Assembly (NCBI RefSeq): GCF_905220565.1
Contig: NC_059418.1
Span: 11,681,941 to 11,745,940, forward strand
Source: Melitaea cinxia
Taxonomy: Eukaryota; Arthropoda; Insecta; Lepidoptera; Nymphalidae
Reading direction: 5' to 3'
Length of the DNA stretch: 64,000 nt
Position numbers and translations under genes: made by a program. Positions within the stretch are counted from its first letter, which is position 1. Every line of letters begins with the position of its first letter. Positions 55,241-64,000 of this stretch are shown piece after piece. The notes beneath the pieces were generated by a model. That model worked only from the letters and a program-made list of their open reading frames with translations. It did no database searches and had not been told where the DNA came from.

Positions 55241-56062
55241 TTGCGTTATTTATGGCCGGCTACTGTAGAGTAATCAGAAAGACTCTGTTGTTATTTACTT
55301 GGAAACTTTGTATGCTTTTTCTCATACTAGTATGTTAAGCCTACTCTTAAAATAAGTTATGTTTCAAAGTCATTATAGGATGTATTGATCTAATTACTAT
55401 AACCATACTAATTATATGTGCTACGCTTGTAACTGTAACTCAATGCTTAAATTATGATCGACCCCTTTGGGGTCATTCAAGTATTACGTAAACACCGAGG
55501 GGGGATAGACGGGTCTTTGATTTGCTTATTTTTGATGACATGGGCTGGGGGTCTAGATGGTGATTACTTCACTGATATTTCGACACCAGCAATTTATAGT
55601 AAGCTAACTCTTAAAAGTGAACTTTACAATAGAGGCTTATAAAAGGGAAAAACGTGATACCTTTTATATTAATTAAGAAACTTATTTGAAATTTGGTATC
55701 TTTAATAATTAATATATTTATTGCAATTTCACAATTTTTTTATTACATATAAAAACACTTTTTATCAAGCTCGCATTAAAAAAACAAACTTATCGAGAAG
55801 TCGAATTGGCGTAGTATAAATTGTTGGTGTCGATTTATTTATTATTTCTAAATAGATTAAGGTTTTACTGACTTTCGCTGAAAAAGGAGGGTGGTTAAAA
55901 ATTACAAAATTCTACTTACTTGAAGGGGTCACCTTTACACCGTTGGCGGTAACTCTGCCATTCGATCCAGAGATATTGTGGGTTTGTTTCGCGTCTGAAT
56001 CTGTTTGTATTTACTCGAGGACTTGAGAATTGTATGTGTATACTTAACATTTTTTTTTTACA
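55241..56062. other. Alpha-catenin upstream intron, nothing recognised
   Basis: Unique sequence up to the T-rich tract and CAG acceptor at 56049-56063. ORF 55454-55642 has no supporting feature. Confidence 0.4.
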
Positions 56063-56068
56063 GCTTAA

Positions 56069-57125
56069 ATGGCAACCATGACGGACCCCTACGGTACGAC
56101 CGGGCAGTTGACCCTCAAATGGGATCCGAAGAACCTGGAGATACGTACCATGTCGGTGGAGAGGACTCTGGAACCGCTGGTTCTGCAAGTTACAACACTT
56201 GTGAACAGCAAGGATAAGTCCGCTAAGAAGAAGCGACGTGAGTTGACTCTAATATTTTTATTTTAAAGTCGATCGTAGTTTTCTACAATGAGGTGGTGAT
56301 GGTGATGGTGATGGTGATGGTGATGGTGAAATATATTATATAAATAGCTGCTATTTATCTTACAGCTGGCAAATCCAAACGCGCCAGTGCATTAGTGGCA
56401 ACCGTAGAAAGAGCGACTGAGATCTTCATAGAACGAGGGCAGACTATAGCCTACGAGAACCCAGATATTACCCAGGAGATGTTGGCCGCCGTGGAGGAGG
56501 TCAGGAAGGCTGGTGAGTTGGTTTAGTATCGTAAAATTATAGTTAAGTTTTATTGGTAGTCTGGTTTGAGCTACTTCACATTGGGATTTTGGATCACAAA
56601 GTTCGGGTCTGTTCCTATATGAAGTACTTTCGGACTTTTGGGCAGGTGTCGCTTCATATCAGACATTTTATTTACTACATCGTACGTCAGATACTATTGT
56701 CGACAATTCCAAAGTAAACGAAATTCTACGTGACATTGACGAAATCATCTGTGCTCATTTGGCACTATTGAAAGCCATTTTAACCTGAAGAAGAAGAAAA
56801 CAAATTCACAGATGACTTAGAAGTTTTTGAAGTAAAACTTTACGAATACCAGACTTGGGGAGTAAGCTTGTGAATGGGTGACGAGAGCGTTACGAAAGGT
56901 GTGATCGGGCGAGGCGAACGATGTAAGAGAGAGAGGTGCGAGCACACATTTTCTTTCTCTAAGATATACAGGTATATCTAAGACAATACAGGCCCATTGC
57001 TAAAGCCTCACTTCAGTCGTGTGGTCTAAAGTGCACTCGTTTTTTTTTTTTTTTTCAATATATCTTGGTCGATTAACAAAGTTACGGGTCACGCAACCAT
57101 TAGACCACGTCTAACAAGTTTCCCC

Positions 57126-57190
<65 letters not shown>

Positions 57191-60100
57191 CCAATACATC
57201 TTGGTCGATTAACAAAGTTACGGGTCACGCAACCATTAGGCCGCCTCTAACAAGTTTCCCTCGCTACCCAGGCGCGGCGATGAGCCTGGCTGCGCGCGAG
57301 TTCTCCGAGGAGCCGTGTGCGTCGTCCGTTCGTTCGGGAATGGTGCGCGCGGCGCGCGGCCTGCTGTCCGCCGTCACGCGCCTGCTCATCCTGGCCGACA
57401 TGGTGGACGTGCACCTGCTGCTGTCCAACCTGCGGACCGTGAGTACCGGGGGGTACAGTCTATAGCTCTCGGAGGAGCCGTGCGCTCGGGCACGGTGCGG
57501 CCTGCTGTCCGCCGTCACGCGCCTGCTCATCCTGGCCGACATGGTGGACGTGCACCTGCTGCTGTCCAACCTGCAGACCGTGAGTACCGAGGGGGGGGGG
57601 GGGGGCTGCTGGCCATAGGCCTCTTTCCTCGTGATAGGAGAGCTTAGTCCACCGCGCTGCTCCACTGCGAGTTAGCGGATATCTTATATCTCTATATCAT
57701 CTCTACTATAAGTAACGATATCTATCAGGTGTACATGATAACAACCGGACCGACAGCTTAACGTGCTGTCCGGGGCACGGCGGGGAGACCCACAAAAACT
57801 AACATCCGGAACAGAAATAAATATTTGTATAAACACATACCCAACGAGCGGGAATTGAACCCACGACCTGTGTTTACACGGCACACGCACCATTACACCA
57901 GATCGGTCGTCATGCTGACTTCAGTCAAAGTCATAAATCAGTAAAAAAAAGTACACGTAAAACATATCCAAAAGACTTTAGAATCATGTCGATACGTTCC
58001 AGGTGGAGAACGACCTCGACAAGCTGAAGTCAGCGTCCTCCCAATCGGAGTTACTGGAGTCGGCGCGCCAGTTTGGTCGCTCTGCCAATGAATTGGCGTC
58101 CCAGGCAGCTCGTCGGCAGCGGGAGCTCAAGGAACCTCGGATGAAGGACGAGCTGGCCGCTGCGCGCGCCGTTCTGAAGAAACACTCAACCATGCTACTC
58201 ACCGCCTCCAAGGTACCCTTCATCTCTGTCATTGATCTTATTGTACAGCCGAAAATATACGAAAATATTTGTACGAATACAAAAATCTATCCCGAGCGGG
58301 AATCGAACCCGCTAACTGTCGGTGTTTTAGGCGCCCACACGCACTGCTACACCAGAGCGGTTGTTAGCCACTGACCTTGTATATCAAATATTCCTCGACC
58401 TACGTTAAAACGAAACATCACATTGCCATATGGCCATACATGGCCCAATATGTCGGAGCAAGGACAAAAATGTTGCAAAAACGAGGAACATGTACACGTT
58501 TCCTTAGCTTATCGTATGAGATAATATGGCAAAAGCTTCACGTGAGGTGTGTCCCCCCCCCCCCCCCCGCAGGTGTACGTGCGCCACCCCGAGCTGGCGG
58601 CCGCGAAGGCGAACCGCGACTTCGTGCTCCGCGCCGTGTGCTCCGCCGTCGACACCATCGCGGCCGTGGCGCGGGGCCGCGCGCTGCCGCCTACCGGTAA
58701 CACTCACTGCCACTATGAACACACTCACTGCCGCTGTGAATACACCGCCGCTATGAACACACACACTGTCACTGTGAACACTCACTGCCGCTGTGAACAC
58801 ACTCACTGTCGCTGTGAACACACTCACTGCCGCTGTGAACACACTCACTGCCGCTGTGAACAATAACTGCCGCTGTGAACACACTGCCGCTGTGAATACA
58901 CCGCCGCTCTGAACACACCGCCGCTATGAACACACACACTGTCACTGTGAACACTCACTGCCGCTGTGAACACACTCACTGTCGCTGTGAACACACTCAC
59001 TGCCGCTGTGAACACACTCACTGCCGCTGTGAACAATAACTGCCGCTGTGAACACACTGCCGCTGTGAACACACTCACTGCCGCTGTGAATACACCGCCG
59101 CTCTGAACACACCGCCGCTATGAACACACACACTGTCACTGTGAACACTCACTGCCGCTGTGAACACACTCACTGTCGCTGTGAACACACTCACTGCCGC
59201 TGTGAACACACTCACTGCCGCTGTGAACAATAACTGCCGCTGTGAACACACTGCCGCTGTGAACACACTCACTGCCGCTGTGAATACACCGCCGCTCTGA
59301 ACACACCGCCGCTATGAACACACACACTGTCACTGTGAACACTCACTGCCGCTGAGAACACACTCACTGCCGCTGTGAACACACTCACTGCCGCTGTGAA
59401 CAATAACTGCCACTGTGAACACACTGCCGCTGTGAACACACTCACTGCCGCTGTGAATACACCGCCGCTCTGAACACACCGCCGCTATGAACACACACAC
59501 TGTCACTGTGAACACTCACTGCCGCTGTGAACACACTCACTGCCGCTGTGAACACACTCACTGCCGCTGTGAACAATAACTGCCACTGTGAACACACTGC
59601 CGCTGTGAACACACTCACTGCCGCTGTGAACACACTCACTGCCGCTGTGAACACACTCACTGCCGCTGTGAACAATAACTGCCACTGTGAACACACTGCC
59701 GCTGTGAACACACTCACCGCCGCTATGAACACACACACTGTCACTGTGAACACTCACTGCCGCTGTGAACACACTCACCGCCGCTGTGAACACACACTGA
59801 CGCTGTGAACACACTCACTGCCGCTGTGAACAATAACTGCCACTGTGAATACACTAACTGGCACTGTGAACACACTGACTGCCACTATAACCTGAAAAAT
59901 AGGCTATATTTTATTTCGATATATATATAATTTTTATATTCAAGGAAAAAATAAAGCTGTACGAAGTTCGCCAGGTTGGCAAGTAAAATTATAAGTAATT
60001 ATTTTAATTGCAGGTACGAATCGAGTTCCTGTCGAAGGACCCGGCGAGTTGGCTCAAGCCCTTGACGATTTCGATGTGAGTTTTAATCACTTTTCATTTC

Positions 60101-63100
60101 TGTAACATTCGTTAAAGCTGTTTTTGAAACTTCATACGTATTGGCTGCATCGACTCCTGTTGAAAAATACAGTTGTACGTTTTATTCGTATAAATGTTAA
60201 GTTATTTAATTAAAAAAAAAAACTAATTCCGTTTTTTTTTTAAGTGAAAACTTTTTGGCGCACCACACATACATTTTTTCATAGTTAGTTAGGCTGATCC
60301 GTCACGCTCTAAGGTGAAAGGCTCGATCGGGTGAACTCGGGAGCGCCGAGTGTACCCGAGCGAGTAAGATACAGTCGGCTGCTCTTCGCTGTTGTGTCGC
60401 TGTGTTTAGTATATTCACAAGGAAGTTTTCACTTCTGCCGTGCGGTCTTGGCACACACTGTATTTTTTTATTCTAAAATTTATACAATATCTGCATTATA
60501 TCTATATTATCTTCTTTTTTTTTAAATCGATATTTATGTAAAAGCGTTTGTCATCACTTCTCAGGAACGTATGGTGATGGAGCCGCTCGCGTACTCGGAG
60601 CTCCGCACGAGACCGTCTCTGGAGGAACGCCTCGAGTCCATCATTTCGGGTGCAGCCCTCATGGCCGACAGCTCCTGTACTAGGTGAGAGCACTAGACTG
60701 GCACAGTATCGGTAAACTATCGGTACTTTATCGGTACAGTGTTGATATACTACCGGCGCAGTATTTCCGTTGTGTCGGCGCAGTATCGGTACTTAATTGG
60801 TATAGTTTCGGCTCAATGTCGGCATAGTATCGGTACTTAATCGGTATAGTTTCAACTCAGTGTCGGTACAGTATCGATACTTAATCGGTATAGTTACAAC
60901 TCAGTGTCGGTACAGTATCGGTACTTTATCGGTATAATTTCAACTCAGTGTCGGTACAGTATCGATACTTAATCGGTATAGTTTCAACTCAGTGTCGGCA
61001 CAGTATCGATACTTTATCGGTATAGTTTTAACTCAGTGTCGGTACAGTATCGATACTTAATCGATAGTTTCAACTCAGTGTCGGTACAGTATCGATACTT
61101 AATCGGTATAGTTACAACTCAGTGTCGGTACAGTATCGATACTTATCGGTATAATTTCAACTCAGTGTCGGTACAGTATCATTACTTAATCGGTATAGTT
61201 ACAACTCAGTGTCGGTACAGTTTCGGTACTTTATCGGTATAATTTCAACTCAGTGTCGGTACAGTATCGATACTTAATCGGTATAGTTTCAACTCAGTGT
61301 CGGCACAGTATCGATACTTTATCGGTATAATTTCAACTCAGTGTCGGTGTCGATTTTGGCTCAGTATCAACATGATATAGGCACTATTTCGGCATAGAAT
61401 GGGTACCGTATAAACACTGCATACTTCTCTATCTGCACAATTCTCTAGACGGTAATACTAATGCATTGAAACGTCTCTAAACTTGTATGTGTGTATGTCT
61501 GCAGGGACGAACGTCGGGAACGCATCGTGGCCGAATGTAACGCGGTCCGCCAGGCTCTGCAGGACTTGTTGCACGAGTACATGAGCAACGTGAGTATACT
61601 ACTTGCAATTATTAAAGTGAAACTTTTATTCTATCGTCCCCAAAATTTTTCGTTCATCTATCGTATGTCACGTGTGTCTCGCGGTAATTGTGTGTTTTGA
61701 TCTAATGTAAATGTTTCATTTGAGTTGTGGCTTCATAAAAACGACACAATTATTTTTGTATAAATATTAATGTACTGTGTGGCTACGGTACTCAAGAATA
61801 AAGCCACCCCCCTCTTTTCCCGTGGGTGTCGTAAGAGGCGACTAAGGGATAACACTGTTCCGCTACCACCTTGGAACTTAAAAAGCCGACTGGTGGCGGG
61901 ATAACCATCCAACTGCTGGCATTGAAATACACAGGCCGAAGACGGGCAGCAGCGTCTTCGGTGCGACAAAGCCAGCCCTGCGGTCACCAACCCGCCTGCC
62001 CAGCGTGGTGACTATGGGCAAAACACATGAGTTCACGTTATTTTTGGCGTAAACTTGTGGAGGCCTATGTCCAGCAGTGGACTGTATAGGCTGTAATGAT
62101 GATTAATATAAATAAACGCCTCGCTCTCAACGGGCTCCTCCAGGATTTACTCCTTTGTCTGGAAACTCACACAATACACAAGCTTTGTGCAAAAGTAAGC
62201 AAGTAAAACTTCTGCACAATAGGCCTCCACTGAATCTTAGATATACGAAACGTAACTGGCTATGAGAGAAAGAGAGAAAGAAAATGTGTGCCTTTTTCTC
62301 TCACTCCGTTCGCCTCGCCCGATCACGCTTTTCGTAACGCTCTCGTCACGCATTCACCAGCTTACTCCCCGAGTCAAGCGTGCGTTAAGAAGTTTAACAT
62401 CAAAAAGTACATCTGAAATGAGAACCTGCTCCCTTTATATAAGTCTAAATCTTCTGAGATTATTGTGTTCTTTATTTCAGGCCGGTCGCGCTGAACAGTC
62501 CGAGGGTCTGGAGCGGGCGCTGGAGCAAATGTGCAGGAAGACCAGGGATCTTCGCAGGCAGCTAAGGAAGGCGGTGGTCGACCACGTCTCTGACAGGTTA
62601 GGGTTATACTGTATAAACCGACCTTGAACATTGGTAACCTGACCACCTGATGGTAAGCGATTACCGTAGCCTATAGACGCCTGCAATACCAGAAGCATTG
62701 TGAACCACGTTCTCGAACCTACCCCCCTTCCCCTTAGGAGAACTCTGGTCGCCTTACCACAGGAACACAACACCGTTTGAAAGCATTATTTAGCTGTGAT
62801 CTTCTGTAAGGTCGAGGTACTACCCCAGTCGGGCTGCTCCAAATTTTGAGCAGGATATTACCTACCGTGCCCCACCTCACATAAAGTGAATAGAGATGTT
62901 ACAACCACATAAAACTTTGACGTGTATAATGTTAAGATTAATATTGTTTTTTGTATCCAGCTTCTTGGAGACGAACGTCCCCCTTCTGGTTCTTCTAGAA
63001 GCGGCCAGAAGCGGTAACGAGAAGGAGGTCGAGGAATACGCGATCGTGTTCACCGAACATGCCAACAAACTTGTCGAGGTATGTCCCTCTTATTTTACCA

Positions 63101-63584
63101 GTTATGGATAGTTTATCCTGCGAATAAGTTACGGATAGACTTTAAGCGCGGGAGGTAGATTAGGCCATTAGGACCTGTTTCTCCTCAATTGAAAAACTGC
63201 AACATTAAGATTCACACTAGCAAATGGAATTGGGAAAATGGGACAATTGGGACGTCCTCCGATCCGCTGGACCGACGTTCTACGTAAGATTGCCGGTATG
63301 GGCTGGATGAGGATTGCGGAAAACCGAGATGTCTGGCGCGAACTTGGGGAGGCTTATGCCCAGCAGTGGACTGCGATAGGCTGAACTGACTGACTGACTA
63401 GCGAATGGAAAATGTCGCAGCTTTCAAGATTAAAACAAATCGTTTCGTGAATATAGGCACGAGGTTTTTATGGTTTTTATTTTTGTACCAGGTTGCCAAC
63501 CTCGTGTGCTCGATGTCCAATAATGAGGACGGTGTCAAGATGGTGCGACACGCAGCTGGACAAATAGAGGCACTGTGTCCGCAG
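56069..63584 (+). CDS. alpha-Cat: Alpha-catenin, N-terminal half (11 coding exons; runs off the window)
   Basis: Alpha-catenin links beta-catenin/cadherin complexes to F-actin at adherens junctions. Exons: 56069-56237, 56366-56512, 57272-57438, 58003-58212, 58573-58696, 60014-60075, 60565-60683, 61505-61589, 62481-62596, 62961-63078, 63492-63584. All have AG/GT borders and add to exactly 470 codons in frame. Diagnostic sequence: VERTLEPLVLQVTTLVNS (start of the beta-catenin-binding helical domain), LLSAVTRLLILADMVDVH, RPSLEERLESIISGAALMAD, RDERRERIVAECNAVRQALQ, TRDLRRQLRKAVVDHVSD, SFLETNVPLLVLLEAARSG and SNNEDGVKMVRHAAGQIEAL. This covers the N-terminal domain and the start of the vinculin-binding M region, about half of the usual 900 residues. 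ATG at 56069 was chosen; a second Met follows after MAT. The last exon ends at a GTAAGC donor, so more exons lie to the right. The upstream acceptor implies a 5' UTR exon. Confidence 0.96.
56288..56328 (+). repeat. (GGTGAT)n microsatellite in intron 1
   Basis: About six consecutive 'ggtgat' units between exons 1 and 2 of alpha-catenin. Confidence 0.85.
56855..57050 (+). repeat. Repeat-10 copy in alpha-catenin intron 2
   Basis: 'acttggggagtaagcttgtg' and 'gacgagagcgttacgaaagg' to 'gtcgtgtggtctaaagtgca'. Confidence 0.6.
57040..57266 (+). repeat. Duplicated poly-T plus 75 bp unit
   Basis: A T run (57040-57055) followed by 'tcttggtcgattaacaaagt', then a much longer T run of about 62 bases (57128-57190), then the same 75 bp again with few changes ('tacgggtcacgcaaccatta', 'ctaacaagtttccc'). 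The second copy ends only about 5 bp before the exon 3 acceptor. Confidence 0.7.
57466..57579 (+). pseudogene. Partial duplicate of alpha-catenin exon 3
   Basis: The 114 nt repeats the 3' part of exon 3 (57299-57438), ending with the same LLSAVTRLLILADMVDVHLL coding block and GTGAGTACC donor. A net 24 nt in-frame deletion removes the SSVRSG-type stretch. It starts in phase 0 after 'tatag' and ends in phase 0, so the frame is open. The gap from the exon 3 donor is only 27 nt, too short for a normal intron. Reading through from exon 3 meets TAG at 57463-57465. Joining exon 2 (phase 1) directly would shift the frame. It is therefore most likely a dead pseudo-exon. Confidence 0.75.
57605..57905 (-). 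repeat. tRNA-headed SINE in alpha-catenin intron 3
   Basis: On the minus strand it starts TGGTGTAATGGTGCGTGTGC, has the B box GGTTCAATTCC, then 'cacgttaagctgtcggtccg' and the tail 'aaagaggcctatggccagca'. Nearly complete, about 300 bp. Confidence 0.65.
58240..58370 (-). repeat. tRNA-headed SINE head fragment
   Basis: On the minus strand: 'accgctctggtgtagcagtg' and B-box-like 'gggttcgattcccgctcggg', then 'atttgtattcgtacaaatat'. Confidence 0.55.
58697..59885 (+). repeat. 21 bp minisatellite with 194 bp higher-order repeat, intron 5
   Basis: The basic unit is CACTCACTGCCGCTGTGAACA with variants ('gtcgctgtg', 'gccactgtg', 'ccgctatg'). Sets of about nine units recur as a near-identical 194 bp block (for example 58942-59148 and 59136-59342). 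The array starts directly at the exon 5 donor. Open frames on both strands (up to 127 codons) come from the unit length being a multiple of three. Confidence 0.9.
59915..59992 (+). repeat. Helitron-like element 3' piece
   Basis: 'atatatataatttttatatt' and 'acgaagttcgccaggttggc', as at 300-372. It ends 20 bp before the exon 6 acceptor region. Confidence 0.4.
60076..60560. other. Alpha-catenin intron 6
   Basis: Contains a strongly diverged piece resembling Repeat-10 (60300-60460, 'ttcacttctgccgtgcggtc'). Otherwise nothing recognised. Confidence 0.35.
60690..61360 (+). repeat. 44 bp minisatellite in alpha-catenin intron 7
   Basis: The unit contains 'tcggtacagtatcgatactt', 'aatcggtatagtt' and 'tcaactcagtg', repeated about 14 times, cleanest between 60850 and 61340. 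The left end is degenerate. It fills almost the whole intron. Confidence 0.9.
61770..62105 (-). repeat. Repeat-2, full length, in alpha-catenin intron 8
   Basis: 'tgtgtggctacggtactcaa' to 'cagtggactgtataggctgt', then (GAT)n-like sequence. Close to the copy at 28045-28375. Confidence 0.75.
62190..62398 (-). repeat. Repeat-10, reference full copy
   Basis: 'gcaagtaaaacttctgcaca', 'cttagatatacgaaacgtaa', 'cgcattcaccagcttactcc' to 'cgttaagaagtttaac'. The ends 'aaacttct' and 'agaagttt' form a short inverted repeat, so a MITE is possible. Confidence 0.6.
62641..62880 (-). repeat. SINE-1, 3'-truncated, in alpha-catenin intron 9
   Basis: 'gaccacctgatggtaagcga' to 'ccgtgccccacctca'. Lacks the poly-A end. 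Confidence 0.65.
63218..63412 (+). repeat. RTE-like tail with target duplication in intron 10
   Basis: The body 'attgggacgtcctccgatcc' to 'cagtggactgcgataggctg' matches 29278-29490 and ends with the short-unit tail 'ctgactgactgact'. 'ctagcaaatggaa' before and 'ctagcgaatggaa' after are an almost perfect 13 bp target duplication. This is a 5'-truncated LINE insertion. Confidence 0.65.
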
Positions 63585-63663
63585 GTAAGCAGTTTTTGAA
63601 ATTATATTTATCAGATAGACAAGGTCTTACTGTGTTTAATCACAAACGAAAAAAAAAAGACTT

Positions 63664-64000
63664 TAATTGCGGCGGGAGTACGCCATTGTGTGAATTTGTG
63701 CGGGAGTACGCCATTGTGTGAGTTTGTGCGAGAGTACGCCATTGTGTGAGTTTGTGCGGGAGTACGCCATTGTGTGAATTTGTGCGGGAGTACGCCATTG
63801 TGTGAGTTTGTGCGAGAGTACGCCATTGTGTGAGTTTGTGCGAGAGTACGCCATTGTGTGACTTTGTGCGGGAGTACGCCATTGTGTGAATTTGTGCGGG
63901 AGTACGCCATTGTGTGAGTTTGTGCGAGAGTACGCCATTGTGTGACTTTGTGCGGGAGTACGCCATTGTGTGAGTTTGTGCGAGAGTACGCCATTGTGTG
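63664..64000 (+). repeat. 28 bp minisatellite continuing past the window edge
   Basis: The unit 'gggagtacgccattgtgtga' plus 'gtttgtgc' repeats about 12 times in the intron after alpha-catenin exon 11. Variants alternate gggag/gagag and gtttg/atttg/ctttg, hinting at a longer multi-unit period. The array is cut by the right edge. Confidence 0.9.

Noticed and set aside
57315..57665. GC-rich antisense and frame-shifted ORFs over alpha-catenin exon 3 and its duplicate
   Set aside because: They are shadows of the GC-rich coding exon. The in-frame alpha-catenin translation is clearly the real one.
58504..59814. Several ORFs of 60-127 codons on both strands across the 21 bp repeat array
   Set aside because: The unit length is a multiple of three and lacks stops in some frames, so open frames arise automatically. 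The proteins are simple repeats and lie in an intron.
63611..63994. Three overlapping minus-strand ORFs of 91-127 codons
   Set aside because: They are translations of the 28 bp minisatellite in three frames.

Overview
This is a stretch of insect nuclear DNA, almost certainly from a moth or butterfly (Lepidoptera). Protein-coding DNA is confined to spliced genes with short exons and GT/AG introns. The background is AT-rich. About half of the window is made of interspersed repeats of types I associate with lepidopteran genomes: a roughly 280 bp poly-A SINE, tRNA-headed SINEs, RTE-like and CR1-like LINE tails, and short inverted-repeat elements. Family names for repeats are working labels of mine, because no database could be searched.

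Layout. (1) 1-29.6 kb: no convincing host gene; a dense, often nested field of repeats. (2) 29.6-42.6 kb, minus strand: two sets of exons (called B, 37063-42552, and A, 29606-33782) that are diverged tandem copies of each other. They share exon sizes (172 and 104 nt), intron phases and a conserved block around R-I-x-G-T-A-K-E-R-L. They encode Thr/Ser-rich, then helical, then (A only) Lys-rich protein. They may be two genes or one gene with an internal duplication. (3) 44.7-47.4 kb, plus strand: gene C, three exons, 624 residues, with a signal peptide and a very Lys/Asn/Glu/Ser-rich secreted product. (4) 47.5-53.1 kb, minus strand: a nearly full-length non-LTR retrotransposon (ORF1 remnant, then endonuclease/reverse transcriptase with one internal stop). 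It is interrupted in ORF1 by a 2 kb foldback element whose two 893 bp arms look identical. A 597 bp Harbinger-like element follows at 53.26-53.86 kb. (5) 56.07-63.58 kb, plus strand: the first eleven coding exons (470 codons) of alpha-catenin, which continues past the right edge. Its introns hold three minisatellites, a partial exon duplication and several SINE/LINE insertions.

How it works together. Alpha-catenin is the well understood gene: it joins cadherin-beta-catenin complexes to actin at adherens junctions. Genes A, B and C look like a small local cluster of fast-evolving secreted proteins. I do not recognise their family, and they are the most likely undescribed biology here. The remaining sequence records repeated rounds of transposon insertion, many resolvable as element-in-element nests.
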